From Planctomycetaceae bacterium (GTDB lineage: Bacteria > Planctomycetota > Planctomycetia > Pirellulales > Pirellulaceae), in NCBI GenBank assembly GCA_007127095.1, contig SKZY01000202.1, positions 1 through 34,188 on the forward strand: a DNA stretch of 34,188 nt, in the 5' to 3' direction. Under the pieces are notes generated by a model, which worked only from the letters and a program-made list of their open reading frames with translations, did no database searches and was not told the origin of the DNA. Each line of letters starts with the position of its first letter. Within the stretch, counting starts at the first letter, position 1. Shown in pieces: positions 15,609 through 23,628 of the stretch. Both the position numbers and the translations under genes were made by a program.

Positions 15609-15645
15609 GGGCGAGTTCCTCGCAACAGGTGCCTGACACTTGCTT
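15609..15645. repeat. Fragment of a dispersed repeat shared with 27281-27297
   Basis: The 17-mer GGGCGAGTTCCTCGCAA at 15609-15625 is identical to 27281-27297. At both sites a CCTGAC-containing sequence follows (here CAGGTGCCTGACACTTG). The left half of the 27-kb element is not recognisable here, so this looks like a decayed or half copy. Confidence 0.65.
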
Positions 15646-15760
15646 CCCGGACCTTGCTAAGCTGGTAACCGTGTCATCTCCGCTTGCCGGCTCGCCCGCC
15701 ATCCCGCCGACGGTATCCGGCGGACGGCCGCTCCTTGATCACCCCAACGGGAACCCGCCG

Positions 15761-16528
15761 ATGTCGAGTACGCGAAGTTGTTATCGATGGATGTTTGCAG
15801 GCAAAGCCCTATTCGTTGTGTCGCTATCCGTGGGCGGCCTATTCGTGGGCGGCCACGTGATCGCTGAAGATCCAGCCACCGACGTGCGATTTGCCCGAAT
15901 CGACGGCACGGAACCCGGTTTTCGCGCGTTGACCGAGGACGATTTCGTGGTCGTCAACGGAGAAGAGACGACCTGGAGCTTTGTCGACGGCGAGATCCAT
16001 ACCACCGGCAAGCCGATCGGTGTGATGCGAACGAAGCAGAAGTTCACCAACTTTGAACTGGTGGTGCGATGGCGGCATCTCGAAAGCGGCGGCAACTCGG
16101 GTATCTTCGCTTGGGTCACCGACGAAGGGCTCGAGGGCTTGCAGCCCAACCAACTGCCCAAGACCGGAATCGAGCTCCAGATGCTCGACCACGGCTATTA
16201 CGACAAATACCTTGCCGACAGCGGCAGGGCCGCTGATTGGTTCAGCACTCACGGCGACGTCTTCGCGGTTGGCAAGTCGCGGATGAAGCCGTTTCCGCCA
16301 ACCTCGCCCAACGGCTCGCGAAGTTTCCCGTCGGAAGAGCGGAGTCTCGGCGTGAACCAATGGAATCACTACTACGTCCGCGGCGTCAACGGCGAGATCC
16401 GCTTGTGGGTCAACGGCGTCGAAGTCTCCGGCGGTAGCGATTGCGACCCGCGGTCGGGTTACTTCTGTCTCGAAGCCGAAGGCGCACCGGTCGAGTTCAA
16501 AGGGCTCCGCGTTCGCGAACTCCCCTGA
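15761..16528 (+). CDS. Secreted DUF1080 (3-keto-disaccharide hydrolase-like) protein
   Basis: This 255-residue protein starts at ATG 15761 (MSSTRSCYRW). A signal peptide has its hydrophobic core at residues 16-30 and a likely cut after VIA at residue 35. A single DUF1080 domain follows, of the concanavalin-like sandwich type: WSFVDGEIHTTGKPIGVMRT, FELVVRWRHLESGGNSGIFAW, GIELQMLDHG and NHYYVRGVNGEIRLWVNGVEV. DUF1080 is greatly expanded in planctomycetes. Some members are described as 3-keto-disaccharide hydrolases, but activity here cannot be read from sequence. The frame remains open about 290 nt upstream, through repeats; that part is not considered coding. The next gene follows after 205 nt. 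Confidence 0.9.
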   Translation: MSSTRSCYRWMFAGKALFVVSLSVGGLFVGGHVIAEDPATDVRFARIDGTEPGFRALTEDDFVVVNGEETTWSFVDGEIHTTGKPIGVMRTKQKFTNFELVVRWRHLESGGNSGIFAWVTDEGLEGLQPNQLPKTGIELQMLDHGYYDKYLADSGRAADWFSTHGDVFAVGKSRMKPFPPTSPNGSRSFPSEERSLGVNQWNHYYVRGVNGEIRLWVNGVEVSGGSDCDPRSGYFCLEAEGAPVEFKGLRVRELP

Positions 16529-16733
16529 GAGAACTTCTCACCGCGGTTCCGAACCGTTTCAGGTCTTGGGCCATCGGAAAGCCGAACCGCTCACAACCCG
16601 CCAGACATTCTCGGCAGACGGTTTTCGAAACAATCGGCCGCGCAAGCTTTCGTGACCGATGTTATTCTGGGTGCGGAAAGCGACGTACGATTTCGTCGAC
16701 TCCCTCCCTAGTCTCTCACACCAGCGTCTGGCG

Positions 16734-18491
16734 ATGGCAAGCAATACCAAAATTCAAGACTTCACCGATCTGCTCCTCAAACGCGGCATCATCAGCCTCG
16801 ACCAGCTCAGCGAAGCCAACGATTTAGCGAGGTCGGGCAACGGCGACGTCGGCGACGCCTTGGTGTCGCTCGAATACGCCAGTCCCGAAGAAGTCACCAA
16901 GGCGTTGGCCGACTTCAACCACCTTCCCTATGTCGACTTGCGTGAACATCGGATCGCCGATCATGTGATCGAACAGGTCCCCGAATCGATCGCACGGGAA
17001 AATACGGTACTGCCGTACACGATCGAGGACGGCACGATCCGGGTGCTGATCGCCGACCCGTTCGATATCGAGATCGTCGAAAAACTTCGCTTCATCCTCA
17101 ACAAGAAGATCGAAACGGCACTCGCTCCCCGGACCGCGATCGTCGAAGCGATCAACCAGTACTACGGTCAGGTCGAAGGTGAATCGGCTGACTCGATGCT
17201 GCAAGAGTTCACCGACACGGCGATCGACTTTACCGAAACGACCGACGATAGCGGTGGCGGGGGGGCCGACGACGAAGACGACAACAGCGCCCCGGTGATC
17301 CGCTTGGTCAACTTGATGATCCAGGAAGCGGTTCAACTTCGTGCCAGCGACATCCACCTCGAACCGTTCGAGGATCGGATCCGGATCCGTTACCGGATCG
17401 ATGGTGTCTGTGTGGAGCGGGATAATCCCCCCAAGCGAATGCTCTCGGCGCTCGTCGCCCGCATCAAAATCCTCTCCAAGATCGACATCTCGGAGAAGCG
17501 GCGGCCGACCGACGGGCGGATCAAGATCACCGTCGGCGACAAACAGCTCGACCTGCGGGTCAGCATCATCCCGACCAACCACGGCCAATCGGTCGTCATG
17601 CGGCTGCTCGACAAAGACAACATCAAGGTCGGTACCCGCCAACTGGGGCTCGCCGAACGGGACTACCGCAACTTCAACTCGCTGATCAAGCGGCCCAACG
17701 GGATCATCCTGGTGACCGGGCCGACCGGCAGCGGCAAGACGACGACGCTCTACGCCGCCCTCAACGCGCTGAACCGTCCGGACCGCAAGATCATCACCGC
17801 CGAAGACCCCGTCGAGTACTACCTGCCGGGGATCAACCAGGTCGAGGTCCGGCACCAGATCGGGCTCGACTTTTCCCGCATCATCCGCGCCATGCTACGC
17901 CAGGCGCCCAACATCATCCTCGTCGGCGAAATGCGGGATCATGAGACGGCATCGATGGGTATCCAGGCCAGTCTAACAGGACACCTGGTATTTAGTACGC
18001 TGCACACGAACGATGCGCCCAGTGCTGTATCACGGATGGTGGACATCGGTGTACCTTCCTATATGGTCGCTAGCAGCGTGATCGCGATCCTTGCGCAGCG
18101 GTTGGTGCGGACGATTTGCCCCCGCTGCAAGCAGCGGTATCAGCCGCCCGAAAGTGTGATTGAGGATTCGGGGATCCCCCCGGAGTTGGTCAAGCAGGCG
18201 GAGTTCATGCGCGGCAAGGGGTGTACGTATTGCCAACGGTCGGGCTACCGCGGTCGGATCGGGATTTACGAATTGATGCTGATCAACAACAAAATCCGCG
18301 AAATGATGTTCAAGAACGCCACTACCCGCGACCTTCGTGGCGCCGCGATCGCCGGCGGAATGACGACGCTCTACACCGACGGAATGCGGAAGGTTTGCCG
18401 CGGAATCACCACCTTTGAGGAGGTCTACCGGGTGGCTAAGAAGACCGAGCAAGAGCAGCTCGCCTTCGAGCATGTGATCCGGGAGGGCTGA
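16734..18491 (+). CDS. gspE: GspE/PilB-type assembly ATPase 1
   Basis: This 585-residue hexameric ATPase powers pseudopilus or pilus assembly from the cytoplasmic side of the membrane. The N-terminal part (residues 5-150) is a GspE_N/MshEN-type domain with DLLLKRGIISLDQL and VTKALADFNHLPYVDL. An acidic linker (EDDNSAPVIRLVN) leads into the ATPase core with ASDIHLEPFEDRIRIRYRIDG. Walker A is GPTGSGKTTT with K335, the Asp box is ITAEDPVEYYLPGINQ, and Walker B is IILVGEMRD. The His box is STLHTNDAPSAVSRMVDIG. The zinc-binding tetracysteine begins with CPRC (C462, C465) and continues in GCTYC. I chose ATG 16734 because the conserved region begins there. GspE and PilB cannot be separated by sequence. 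pilT and a second gspE follow. Confidence 0.93.
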   Translation: MASNTKIQDFTDLLLKRGIISLDQLSEANDLARSGNGDVGDALVSLEYASPEEVTKALADFNHLPYVDLREHRIADHVIEQVPESIARENTVLPYTIEDGTIRVLIADPFDIEIVEKLRFILNKKIETALAPRTAIVEAINQYYGQVEGESADSMLQEFTDTAIDFTETTDDSGGGGADDEDDNSAPVIRLVNLMIQEAVQLRASDIHLEPFEDRIRIRYRIDGVCVERDNPPKRMLSALVARIKILSKIDISEKRRPTDGRIKITVGDKQLDLRVSIIPTNHGQSVVMRLLDKDNIKVGTRQLGLAERDYRNFNSLIKRPNGIILVTGPTGSGKTTTLYAALNALNRPDRKIITAEDPVEYYLPGINQVEVRHQIGLDFSRIIRAMLRQAPNIILVGEMRDHETASMGIQASLTGHLVFSTLHTNDAPSAVSRMVDIGVPSYMVASSVIAILAQRLVRTICPRCKQRYQPPESVIEDSGIPPELVKQAEFMRGKGCTYCQRSGYRGRIGIYELMLINNKIREMMFKNATTRDLRGAAIAGGMTTLYTDGMRKVCRGITTFEEVYRVAKKTEQEQLAFEHVIREG

Positions 18492-18572
18492 GCCGATCGG
18501 CTCGGTCGTTCGTCGACGTTTGATCGGCCGGGTGCTGACCGGCCTGAGGTCGCCCCCCGCTTGGACCGTTTT

Positions 18573-18599
18573 GCTGGCAATTGCCAGCTTTCGCTTTTT
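18573..18599 (+). terminator. Possible intrinsic terminator after ATPase 1
   Basis: GCTGGCAATTGCCAGC at 18573-18588 is a perfect 16-bp palindrome that can form a 6-bp stem with an AATT loop. It is followed by TTTCGCTTTTT. It lies 80 nt after the first ATPase gene and may separate its transcript from pilT, fully or partly. Confidence 0.5.
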
Positions 18600-18724
18600 G
18601 ATTGGTATTTTCGCGGCCGCAGAAGATAATGACCCGTGTAGGCCAGTCGGCGGCTCGGTCCGTCGATCGCTCCCTTTTCTCGACTCATCCCAATTCACCT
18701 AACTCCTAATTTCGAGCGACCGTT

Positions 18725-19846
18725 ATGGCGACCGTCCTGATTGACAAATTGCTCCAAGCAGCCGTCAAACAGGGTGTCAGTGATATCCACATCGTCGTCG
18801 GTCAGCCGCCGGTGTTTCGGCTCCACGGTCGGATGCGAAAGTTGGAAACGAAGACGCTGGAAGCCGAAGATTCGGTGGCGTTGATGAAGAGCATCACGCC
18901 GGAGCGTTGTCAGCGAGAGTTGCAGGAGACCGGCAGCGCCGACTTCGGGTTCGCGTTCGGCGATTTGGCGCGGTTCCGCGTTTCGGTATTCAAGCAGCGC
19001 GGCTTCATTTCGATGGTGCTGCGTCAGATTCCCAACGACAAATTGACACCTGAACAGCTCGGCTTGTCCGAGGCGGTCGTCAAGTTGGTCCATCGCCCGC
19101 GGGGGCTGTTCTTGGTTACCGGGCCGACCGGTAGCGGCAAGAGCACGACGTTGGCCAGCTTGATCAACATGCTGAACGAGACGGTCGACCACCACATCAT
19201 CACGATCGAGGACCCGATCGAGTTTTATCACGAACACATGAAGAGCACGATCAACCAGCGGGAAGTCGGTGTGGACGTGCCGAGTTTTTCCGAGGCGATC
19301 CGGCGGGCGTTGCGGCAGGACCCCGACGTGATCCTGGTCGGCGAACTCCGCGATTTGGAGACGATCGAGGCGGCGATCAGCGCTGCCGAGACCGGTCACA
19401 TCGTCTTCGGCACGCTGCATACCAACAGTGCCCAGGGGACGGTCAACCGGATCATCGACGCGTTTCCGGGGAACCTGCAGGACCAGGTGCGGACGCAGTT
19501 GGCCAGCTCGTTGATCGGCGTCGTCGCCCAGACGCTGCTGCCCAAGGTCGGTGGCGGCCGCTGTGCCGCCTATGAGGTGCTGATCGTGACCTCGGGGATC
19601 AGCAACCTGATCCGCGAAAACAAGACATTCCGGATTAACAGCGCGATTCAGACCGGTGCCAAGTTCGGCATGCAGTTGATGGATGACGCCCTGTTCAATC
19701 ATTGGTCGGCCGGTCGGGTGAGCGTCGAGGATGTCCTCGCCAAGGCTCACACGCCCGACGAGTTGGCCAAGCGAATCGTTCAGGCCCGTCGCGGCTTGGA
19801 TGACGAAAATGGAGACAAGGGGAACGGCAGCGGCAGCCATCGTTAG
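18725..19846 (+). CDS. pilT: Twitching motility / retraction ATPase PilT
   Basis: This 373-residue ATPase is of PilT length and lacks the N-terminal GspE_N domain of its neighbours. It starts with LLQAAVKQGVSDIHIVVGQPP, the PilT PAS-like domain. Walker A is GPTGSGKSTT with K139, the Asp box is ITIEDPIEFYHEHMKSTINQ, Walker B is VILVGELRD, and the His box is GTLHTNSAQGTVNRIIDAFP. SNLIRENK matches the AIRNLIRE motif that marks retraction ATPases. In type IV pilus systems PilT depolymerises the pilus. A PilT in this locus suggests pilus dynamics rather than a pure secretion system, although PilT also occurs alongside other systems. There is no tetracysteine zinc site. It lies between the two GspE-type genes on the same strand. 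Confidence 0.93.
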   Translation: MATVLIDKLLQAAVKQGVSDIHIVVGQPPVFRLHGRMRKLETKTLEAEDSVALMKSITPERCQRELQETGSADFGFAFGDLARFRVSVFKQRGFISMVLRQIPNDKLTPEQLGLSEAVVKLVHRPRGLFLVTGPTGSGKSTTLASLINMLNETVDHHIITIEDPIEFYHEHMKSTINQREVGVDVPSFSEAIRRALRQDPDVILVGELRDLETIEAAISAAETGHIVFGTLHTNSAQGTVNRIIDAFPGNLQDQVRTQLASSLIGVVAQTLLPKVGGGRCAAYEVLIVTSGISNLIRENKTFRINSAIQTGAKFGMQLMDDALFNHWSAGRVSVEDVLAKAHTPDELAKRIVQARRGLDDENGDKGNGSGSHR

Positions 19847-19958
19847 CCCTACCCCGTTCACTCGGACCGATCCCGAACAGACGCCATTACCCCCATTCGT
19901 CCCATCGCCGACTGACCCCGCAACCATACCGATTCCCTTTCAACCCCCGACTTAACTC

Positions 19959-21680
19959 ATGGCCCCTCGTCGCATCGGACAGATCCTAGTCGACCTCGGT
20001 TTCTTGACTGATGAGCAGTTGGAGGTCGTGCTGGAGGAGCAGGAGCAGCAACCCGGGGCGTTGTTCGGCAAGGTCGCCGAGGATATGCAGCTGATCACCG
20101 ACGATCAGCTGATTCAAGGGCTTTCCGAGCAACTCGGGATGCAGACGGTCGACCTTTCCGAGGCGACGCTCGACGCGAAGGTGCTGGAAAAAATTTCCGA
20201 GACGATGGCCCAACTCTATCGGGTCGTGCCGCTGGCGTTCGACGAGGATGACAATACGCTGACCGTCGCCACCTGCGATCCACAAAACCTCTCGATCCAG
20301 GATGAGTTGCGGACGTTTCTCGGCTATTCGATCAAGATGGTGATCGCTACCGAGACGGGGATCTTGCAGACGATCGGGCGGTATTACGACAGCGACAGTG
20401 AGAGCGTCGAAAAGTTGGTCGCCGAATTGGCCAACGACGAAGAGCTCAAAGCGGCGATCTCGCTGCTGGAAACCGAAAAGTTCAATCTGACCGACATGGA
20501 GGCGTTGGCCGAATCGGCTCCGGTTCGCAAGCTGCTCAACATGGTCCTGTTGATGGCGATCAAGGACCAGGCGAGCGACATTCACTTCGAGCCGTTCGAG
20601 GACGAGTTTCGGATCCGTATCAAGGCCGAAGGGGTGTTGTACGAGATGGTCCCGCCGCCGCGGCACCTGGCGTTCGCGATCACGACCCGCGTCAAGGTGA
20701 TGTCCAATCTCGACATCGCCGAACGCCGCTTACCGCAGGACGGTCGGATCGAGTTGATGGTCGGCGGCCACCCGGTCGACTTGCGGGTCAGCGTCTTACC
20801 GACGATCTTCGGCGAATCGGTCGTGATGCGGATCCTCGACCGCAGCGTCGTCGATCTCTCCTTGGAAAATGTCGGGATGGACGAACCGACGTTGGTTCGG
20901 TTTCGCAAAGCGATCGATCGTCCCAACGGGATCGTGTTGGTGACCGGACCGACCGGCAGCGGCAAGACGACGACGCTCTATTCGGCGTTGACCGAACTGA
21001 ACGACCCGGGCGAGAAATTGATCACCACCGAGGACCCGGTCGAATATGACATCGACGGGATTATCCAGATTCCGATCGATGCCGACGTCGGCGTCACCTT
21101 CGCCAGCTGTTTGCGGGCGATCTTGCGTCAGGACCCCGATACGATCTTGGTCGGCGAAATCCGCGACCTCGAAACCGCCGACATCGCGATCCAAGCGGCT
21201 TTGACCGGTCACTTGGTTTTCAGCACGCTGCATACCAACGACGCCGCGGCGACGATCACCCGTCTGACCGACATGGGGATCCAGCCGTTCATGATTTGCG
21301 CCACCGTCGAGGCGATCCTCGCGCAGCGACTCGTCCGCCGCGTCTGTACCAAATGCCGCGAAGAGATCCGGGTCAGCTCCGATCTGCTGTTCGAACTCGG
21401 GATGGAACGCGAACATCTCGGCGACCGCAAGTTCTTCCGTGGCAGCGGCTGTGACGCTTGCAACAACACCGGCTACAAGGGCCGGGTCGGTCTGTTCGAA
21501 TTGATGGTCTTGAACGACACCATTCGCGACATGGTGATGGGCAACAAATCGACCGACGAAATCCGCGAACAGGCGATCGGTGACGGGATGGTCTCGCTGC
21601 GTGAGTTCGGGATGGGGTTGGCCAGCAACGGGATTACCAGTCTGGAAGAGGTCGTCCGCGAGACGATCGAAGGCGGTTGA
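19959..21680 (+). CDS. gspE: GspE/PilB-type assembly ATPase 2
   Basis: This second assembly ATPase, 573 residues, is paralogous to the one at 16734. The GspE_N region begins RIGQILVDLGFLTDEQLEVV and contains the LSEQLGMQTVDLSEATLD segment. The core has ASDIHFEPFEDEFRIRIKAEG, Walker A GPTGSGKTTT with K336, Asp box ITTEDPVEYDIDGIIQ, Walker B TILVGEIRDLETADIA, His box STLHTNDAAATITRLTDMG and zinc-site cysteines CTKC and CDAC. The two ATPases may serve different substrates, or work as alternating motors. It is followed after 88 nt by the platform-protein gene, so this copy is the more likely partner of that platform and of the pseudopilins downstream. Confidence 0.93.
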   Translation: MAPRRIGQILVDLGFLTDEQLEVVLEEQEQQPGALFGKVAEDMQLITDDQLIQGLSEQLGMQTVDLSEATLDAKVLEKISETMAQLYRVVPLAFDEDDNTLTVATCDPQNLSIQDELRTFLGYSIKMVIATETGILQTIGRYYDSDSESVEKLVAELANDEELKAAISLLETEKFNLTDMEALAESAPVRKLLNMVLLMAIKDQASDIHFEPFEDEFRIRIKAEGVLYEMVPPPRHLAFAITTRVKVMSNLDIAERRLPQDGRIELMVGGHPVDLRVSVLPTIFGESVVMRILDRSVVDLSLENVGMDEPTLVRFRKAIDRPNGIVLVTGPTGSGKTTTLYSALTELNDPGEKLITTEDPVEYDIDGIIQIPIDADVGVTFASCLRAILRQDPDTILVGEIRDLETADIAIQAALTGHLVFSTLHTNDAAATITRLTDMGIQPFMICATVEAILAQRLVRRVCTKCREEIRVSSDLLFELGMEREHLGDRKFFRGSGCDACNNTGYKGRVGLFELMVLNDTIRDMVMGNKSTDEIREQAIGDGMVSLREFGMGLASNGITSLEEVVRETIEGG

Positions 21681-21768
21681 TCGGATAGTGTGAGTCGCCG
21701 GGGCGGTTCCCCGACAGTCAGTACAAGAACTCGTTTTTCGTAATTTTTCCCATTCCACGATCCGAACC

Positions 21769-23202
21769 ATGCCAACTTTTCAATTCGAAGCGATGGACGC
21801 CAAGGGTCAGGAGATCCGGGACGAAATCGACGCGCAAACCGAGGACGAGGCGCAAACCACCATTCGCCAGATGGGCTACTTCGTCACCAAGATCACGGTG
21901 AAGAAGGTTTCGGCTCAAGCGGCGAAAAAGAAGGGCAAGCGAGGGTTCGCGATCGGCGGCGCGAAGCTGAAGCATATCTGTGCCTTCACCCGCCAATTAT
22001 CGATCCTGCAGGACGCCGGCTTGCCGATTTTGCGGAGCCTCAAAATCCTCGAGAACAATCTCAAAAAAGGCAAGCTGAAACTCGCGCTGCAAGACGTTTG
22101 TGAAGAGATCGAAGGCGGTTCGACACTCAGCGAAGCGATGTCGAAATCGCCGAAGGTTTTTAATCGGCTGTATGTCAATATGATCAAGGCCGGTGAAGCC
22201 GGCGGGGCGTTGGAAGTCATTCTGCAGCGGTTGGCCGACTTTCTCGAACGCGCCGAATCGCTGAAACGAAAGGTTAAAGGGGCGCTCGTCTACCCCGTGA
22301 TCGTCGTCTCGGTGGCGATCTTGATCTTGACGTTCATCATGCTGTTCATCGTGCCGACGTTCGAGCAAATGTTCGACGAGTTCGATCTGACACTGCCGGC
22401 GCCGACGTTGCTGCTGGTCGCGATGAGCAGTTATATCGCCAACTATTGGTTCTTGCTGATCATCATGCCGATCTGCGCCGCGGTGCTGGTCAAGTTGCTC
22501 CGTAAGTTCAGACAGGGACGGATGGGCTTCGATATGTTCATCATCAAACTGCCGATCTTCGGCGGCTTGGTCGAGAAGAATATCATGGCCCGGACGACCC
22601 GGACGCTGGGGACTCTCGTCTCCAGCGGTGTGCCGATTTTGGAGGCGCTGAACATCACCCGTGAAACCGCGGGCAACGCGATGTTCGAACGGATGTACGG
22701 TAAGGTGACCGAGGCGATCCGTGAGGGTGAAATCATCAGTAAACCGCTGGCCGCTAACAGCGTCCCAGGGTTCCACCCGATGGCGCTCGTCTTTTGGATG
22801 CTGCTCGGTTCGTTCCCCGGGATCATGATGTCGTCGGTGGCGCTGACCGCCAAGGGGACCAAACTCGATACCGGCACGATGTTGCAAACATTGACGATGC
22901 TGTCGATCCAAGCGGTCGTCGGCGGGATGGTCGCCGGGGCGGCGTTCTACTTTATGAAAATGAAAAACCGGGTCGTCGATGACTTGGTCGTGAATATGGT
23001 CGATGTCGGCGAAGAAACCGGCGAACTCGATACGATGCTGTACAAGGTCGCCGACACTTATGACGAGGAAGTCCGCGTGATGACCGACTCACTGACGGCG
23101 TTGATGGAGCCGTTGATGATCGTGTTCCTTGGCGTCGCCGTCGGCTTCATCGTGATCAGCCTATTCATGCCGTTGGTGGAATTGATCAGCGGTTTGACCT
23201 AG
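21769..23202 (+). CDS. gspF: GspF/PilC inner-membrane platform protein with an extra insert
   Basis: This is a polytopic platform protein that couples the ATPase to pilin assembly. It has 477 residues, against about 405 in the family. The first GspF domain spans residues about 65-190 (FTRQLSILQDAGLPILRSL, then VKGALVYPVIV), with membrane segments at 172-193 and 226-244. The second domain starts ARTTRTLGTLVSSGVPILEAL. It is interrupted after GFHPM by about 69 residues (339-407) that add two hydrophobic stretches, 340-359 and 376-396. The canonical sequence then resumes as VVNMVDVGEETGELDTML, and the last membrane segment follows near 451-470. Removing the insert leaves 408 residues, the normal length. 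The gene follows ATPase 2 and precedes the pseudopilin block. Confidence 0.93.
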   Translation: MPTFQFEAMDAKGQEIRDEIDAQTEDEAQTTIRQMGYFVTKITVKKVSAQAAKKKGKRGFAIGGAKLKHICAFTRQLSILQDAGLPILRSLKILENNLKKGKLKLALQDVCEEIEGGSTLSEAMSKSPKVFNRLYVNMIKAGEAGGALEVILQRLADFLERAESLKRKVKGALVYPVIVVSVAILILTFIMLFIVPTFEQMFDEFDLTLPAPTLLLVAMSSYIANYWFLLIIMPICAAVLVKLLRKFRQGRMGFDMFIIKLPIFGGLVEKNIMARTTRTLGTLVSSGVPILEALNITRETAGNAMFERMYGKVTEAIREGEIISKPLAANSVPGFHPMALVFWMLLGSFPGIMMSSVALTAKGTKLDTGTMLQTLTMLSIQAVVGGMVAGAAFYFMKMKNRVVDDLVVNMVDVGEETGELDTMLYKVADTYDEEVRVMTDSLTALMEPLMIVFLGVAVGFIVISLFMPLVELISGLT

Positions 23203-23217
23203 CATCCTGAGGCAAAT

Positions 23218-23280
23218 CAGTGTCGCCTTTCGCTCCGCGAAACTAGCGTTCTGGCGTTCTTTCGCGGAGCGAAAGGTGAC
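23218..23280. repeat. REP-like palindrome, 19-bp arms
   Basis: CGCCTTTCGCTCCGCGAAA at 23224-23242 and TTTCGCGGAGCGAAAGGTG at 23260-23278 pair with one G-T mismatch over 19 bp around a 17-nt loop. The flanking AGT/ACT bases extend the symmetry. It begins 16 nt after the platform gene's stop, but no T tract follows. From memory, palindromes with this core are widespread in Pirellulaceae intergenic DNA; this was not checked. Confidence 0.8.
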
Positions 23281-23314
23281 TATAAAAATCCGCACGGCTC
23301 AGTCGGCTCGGTTA

Positions 23315-23358
23315 ATTTCGCCGGTTGTCGGTTCGTTCGAGCCGACAACCGGCGAAAT
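23315..23358. repeat. Perfect 17-bp inverted repeat
   Basis: ATTTCGCCGGTTGTCGG at 23315-23331 and CCGACAACCGGCGAAAT at 23342-23358 are exact reverse complements separated by 10 nt. The spacer itself can pair for about three more base pairs. There is no T tract after it. Confidence 0.85.
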
Positions 23359-23359
23359 A

Positions 23360-23414
23360 CTCAGAATCGGCACTCTGTTTGCACTGTTGTAAGTGTGAAC
23401 AGAGTGGTACTGAG
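23360..23414. repeat. Long imperfect hairpin, 15-bp core stem
   Basis: CACTCTGTT (23371-23379) pairs with AACAGAGTG (23398-23406). The stem continues inward as GCACT/AGTGT with G-U pairs to a 6-nt loop. An outer CTCAG/CTGAG pair (23360-23364 and 23410-23414) closes an internal loop. As RNA this would be a stable element in the leader of the pseudopilin transcript. Confidence 0.65.
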
Positions 23415-23628
23415 GCGAGTAAGCCGAGTGCTTATGGACGAAATCGAAAAACCGAGTCAGTAATGAGTCAAACCTGTGAGATCGGAAACGCGTGAATCGC
23501 CGATCGGTCTCAAAATCAGAACATCGTTTCTCATATCGGGACGGAGGGGTCGCAAAATGCGACGGCCTCGACTCCGCGGCGATGTCGTCGAGCAGATTCT
23601 CAGCCACCATTTAACCCCGTTTGCAGTC

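Larger units (their letters stand above)
15437..15760. other. Divergent mutM / DUF1080 intergenic region with repeats
   Basis: No gene is supported, although the frame of the downstream gene stays open through it with a low-complexity AKTAKTAK translation. It holds a direct repeat GATTGGTGTT (15448-15457 and 15471-15480) just upstream of mutM, a 9-bp tandem repeat, and a fragment of a dispersed element (both listed separately). Promoters for both flanking genes must lie here, but I cannot place them. Confidence 0.6.
23203..23628. other. 426-nt gap with three large inverted repeats
   Basis: No gene is supported. The frame of the downstream prepilin is open from 23476, but its translation is basic and not prepilin-like before Met at 23629. 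The gap contains the three inverted repeats listed separately. It probably also holds the promoter of the pseudopilin block, which I cannot place. Confidence 0.6.

Noticed and set aside
18695-19927. Minus-strand frame of 410 codons opposite pilT
   Set aside because: It mirrors pilT codon structure, and pilT motifs account for the region completely.
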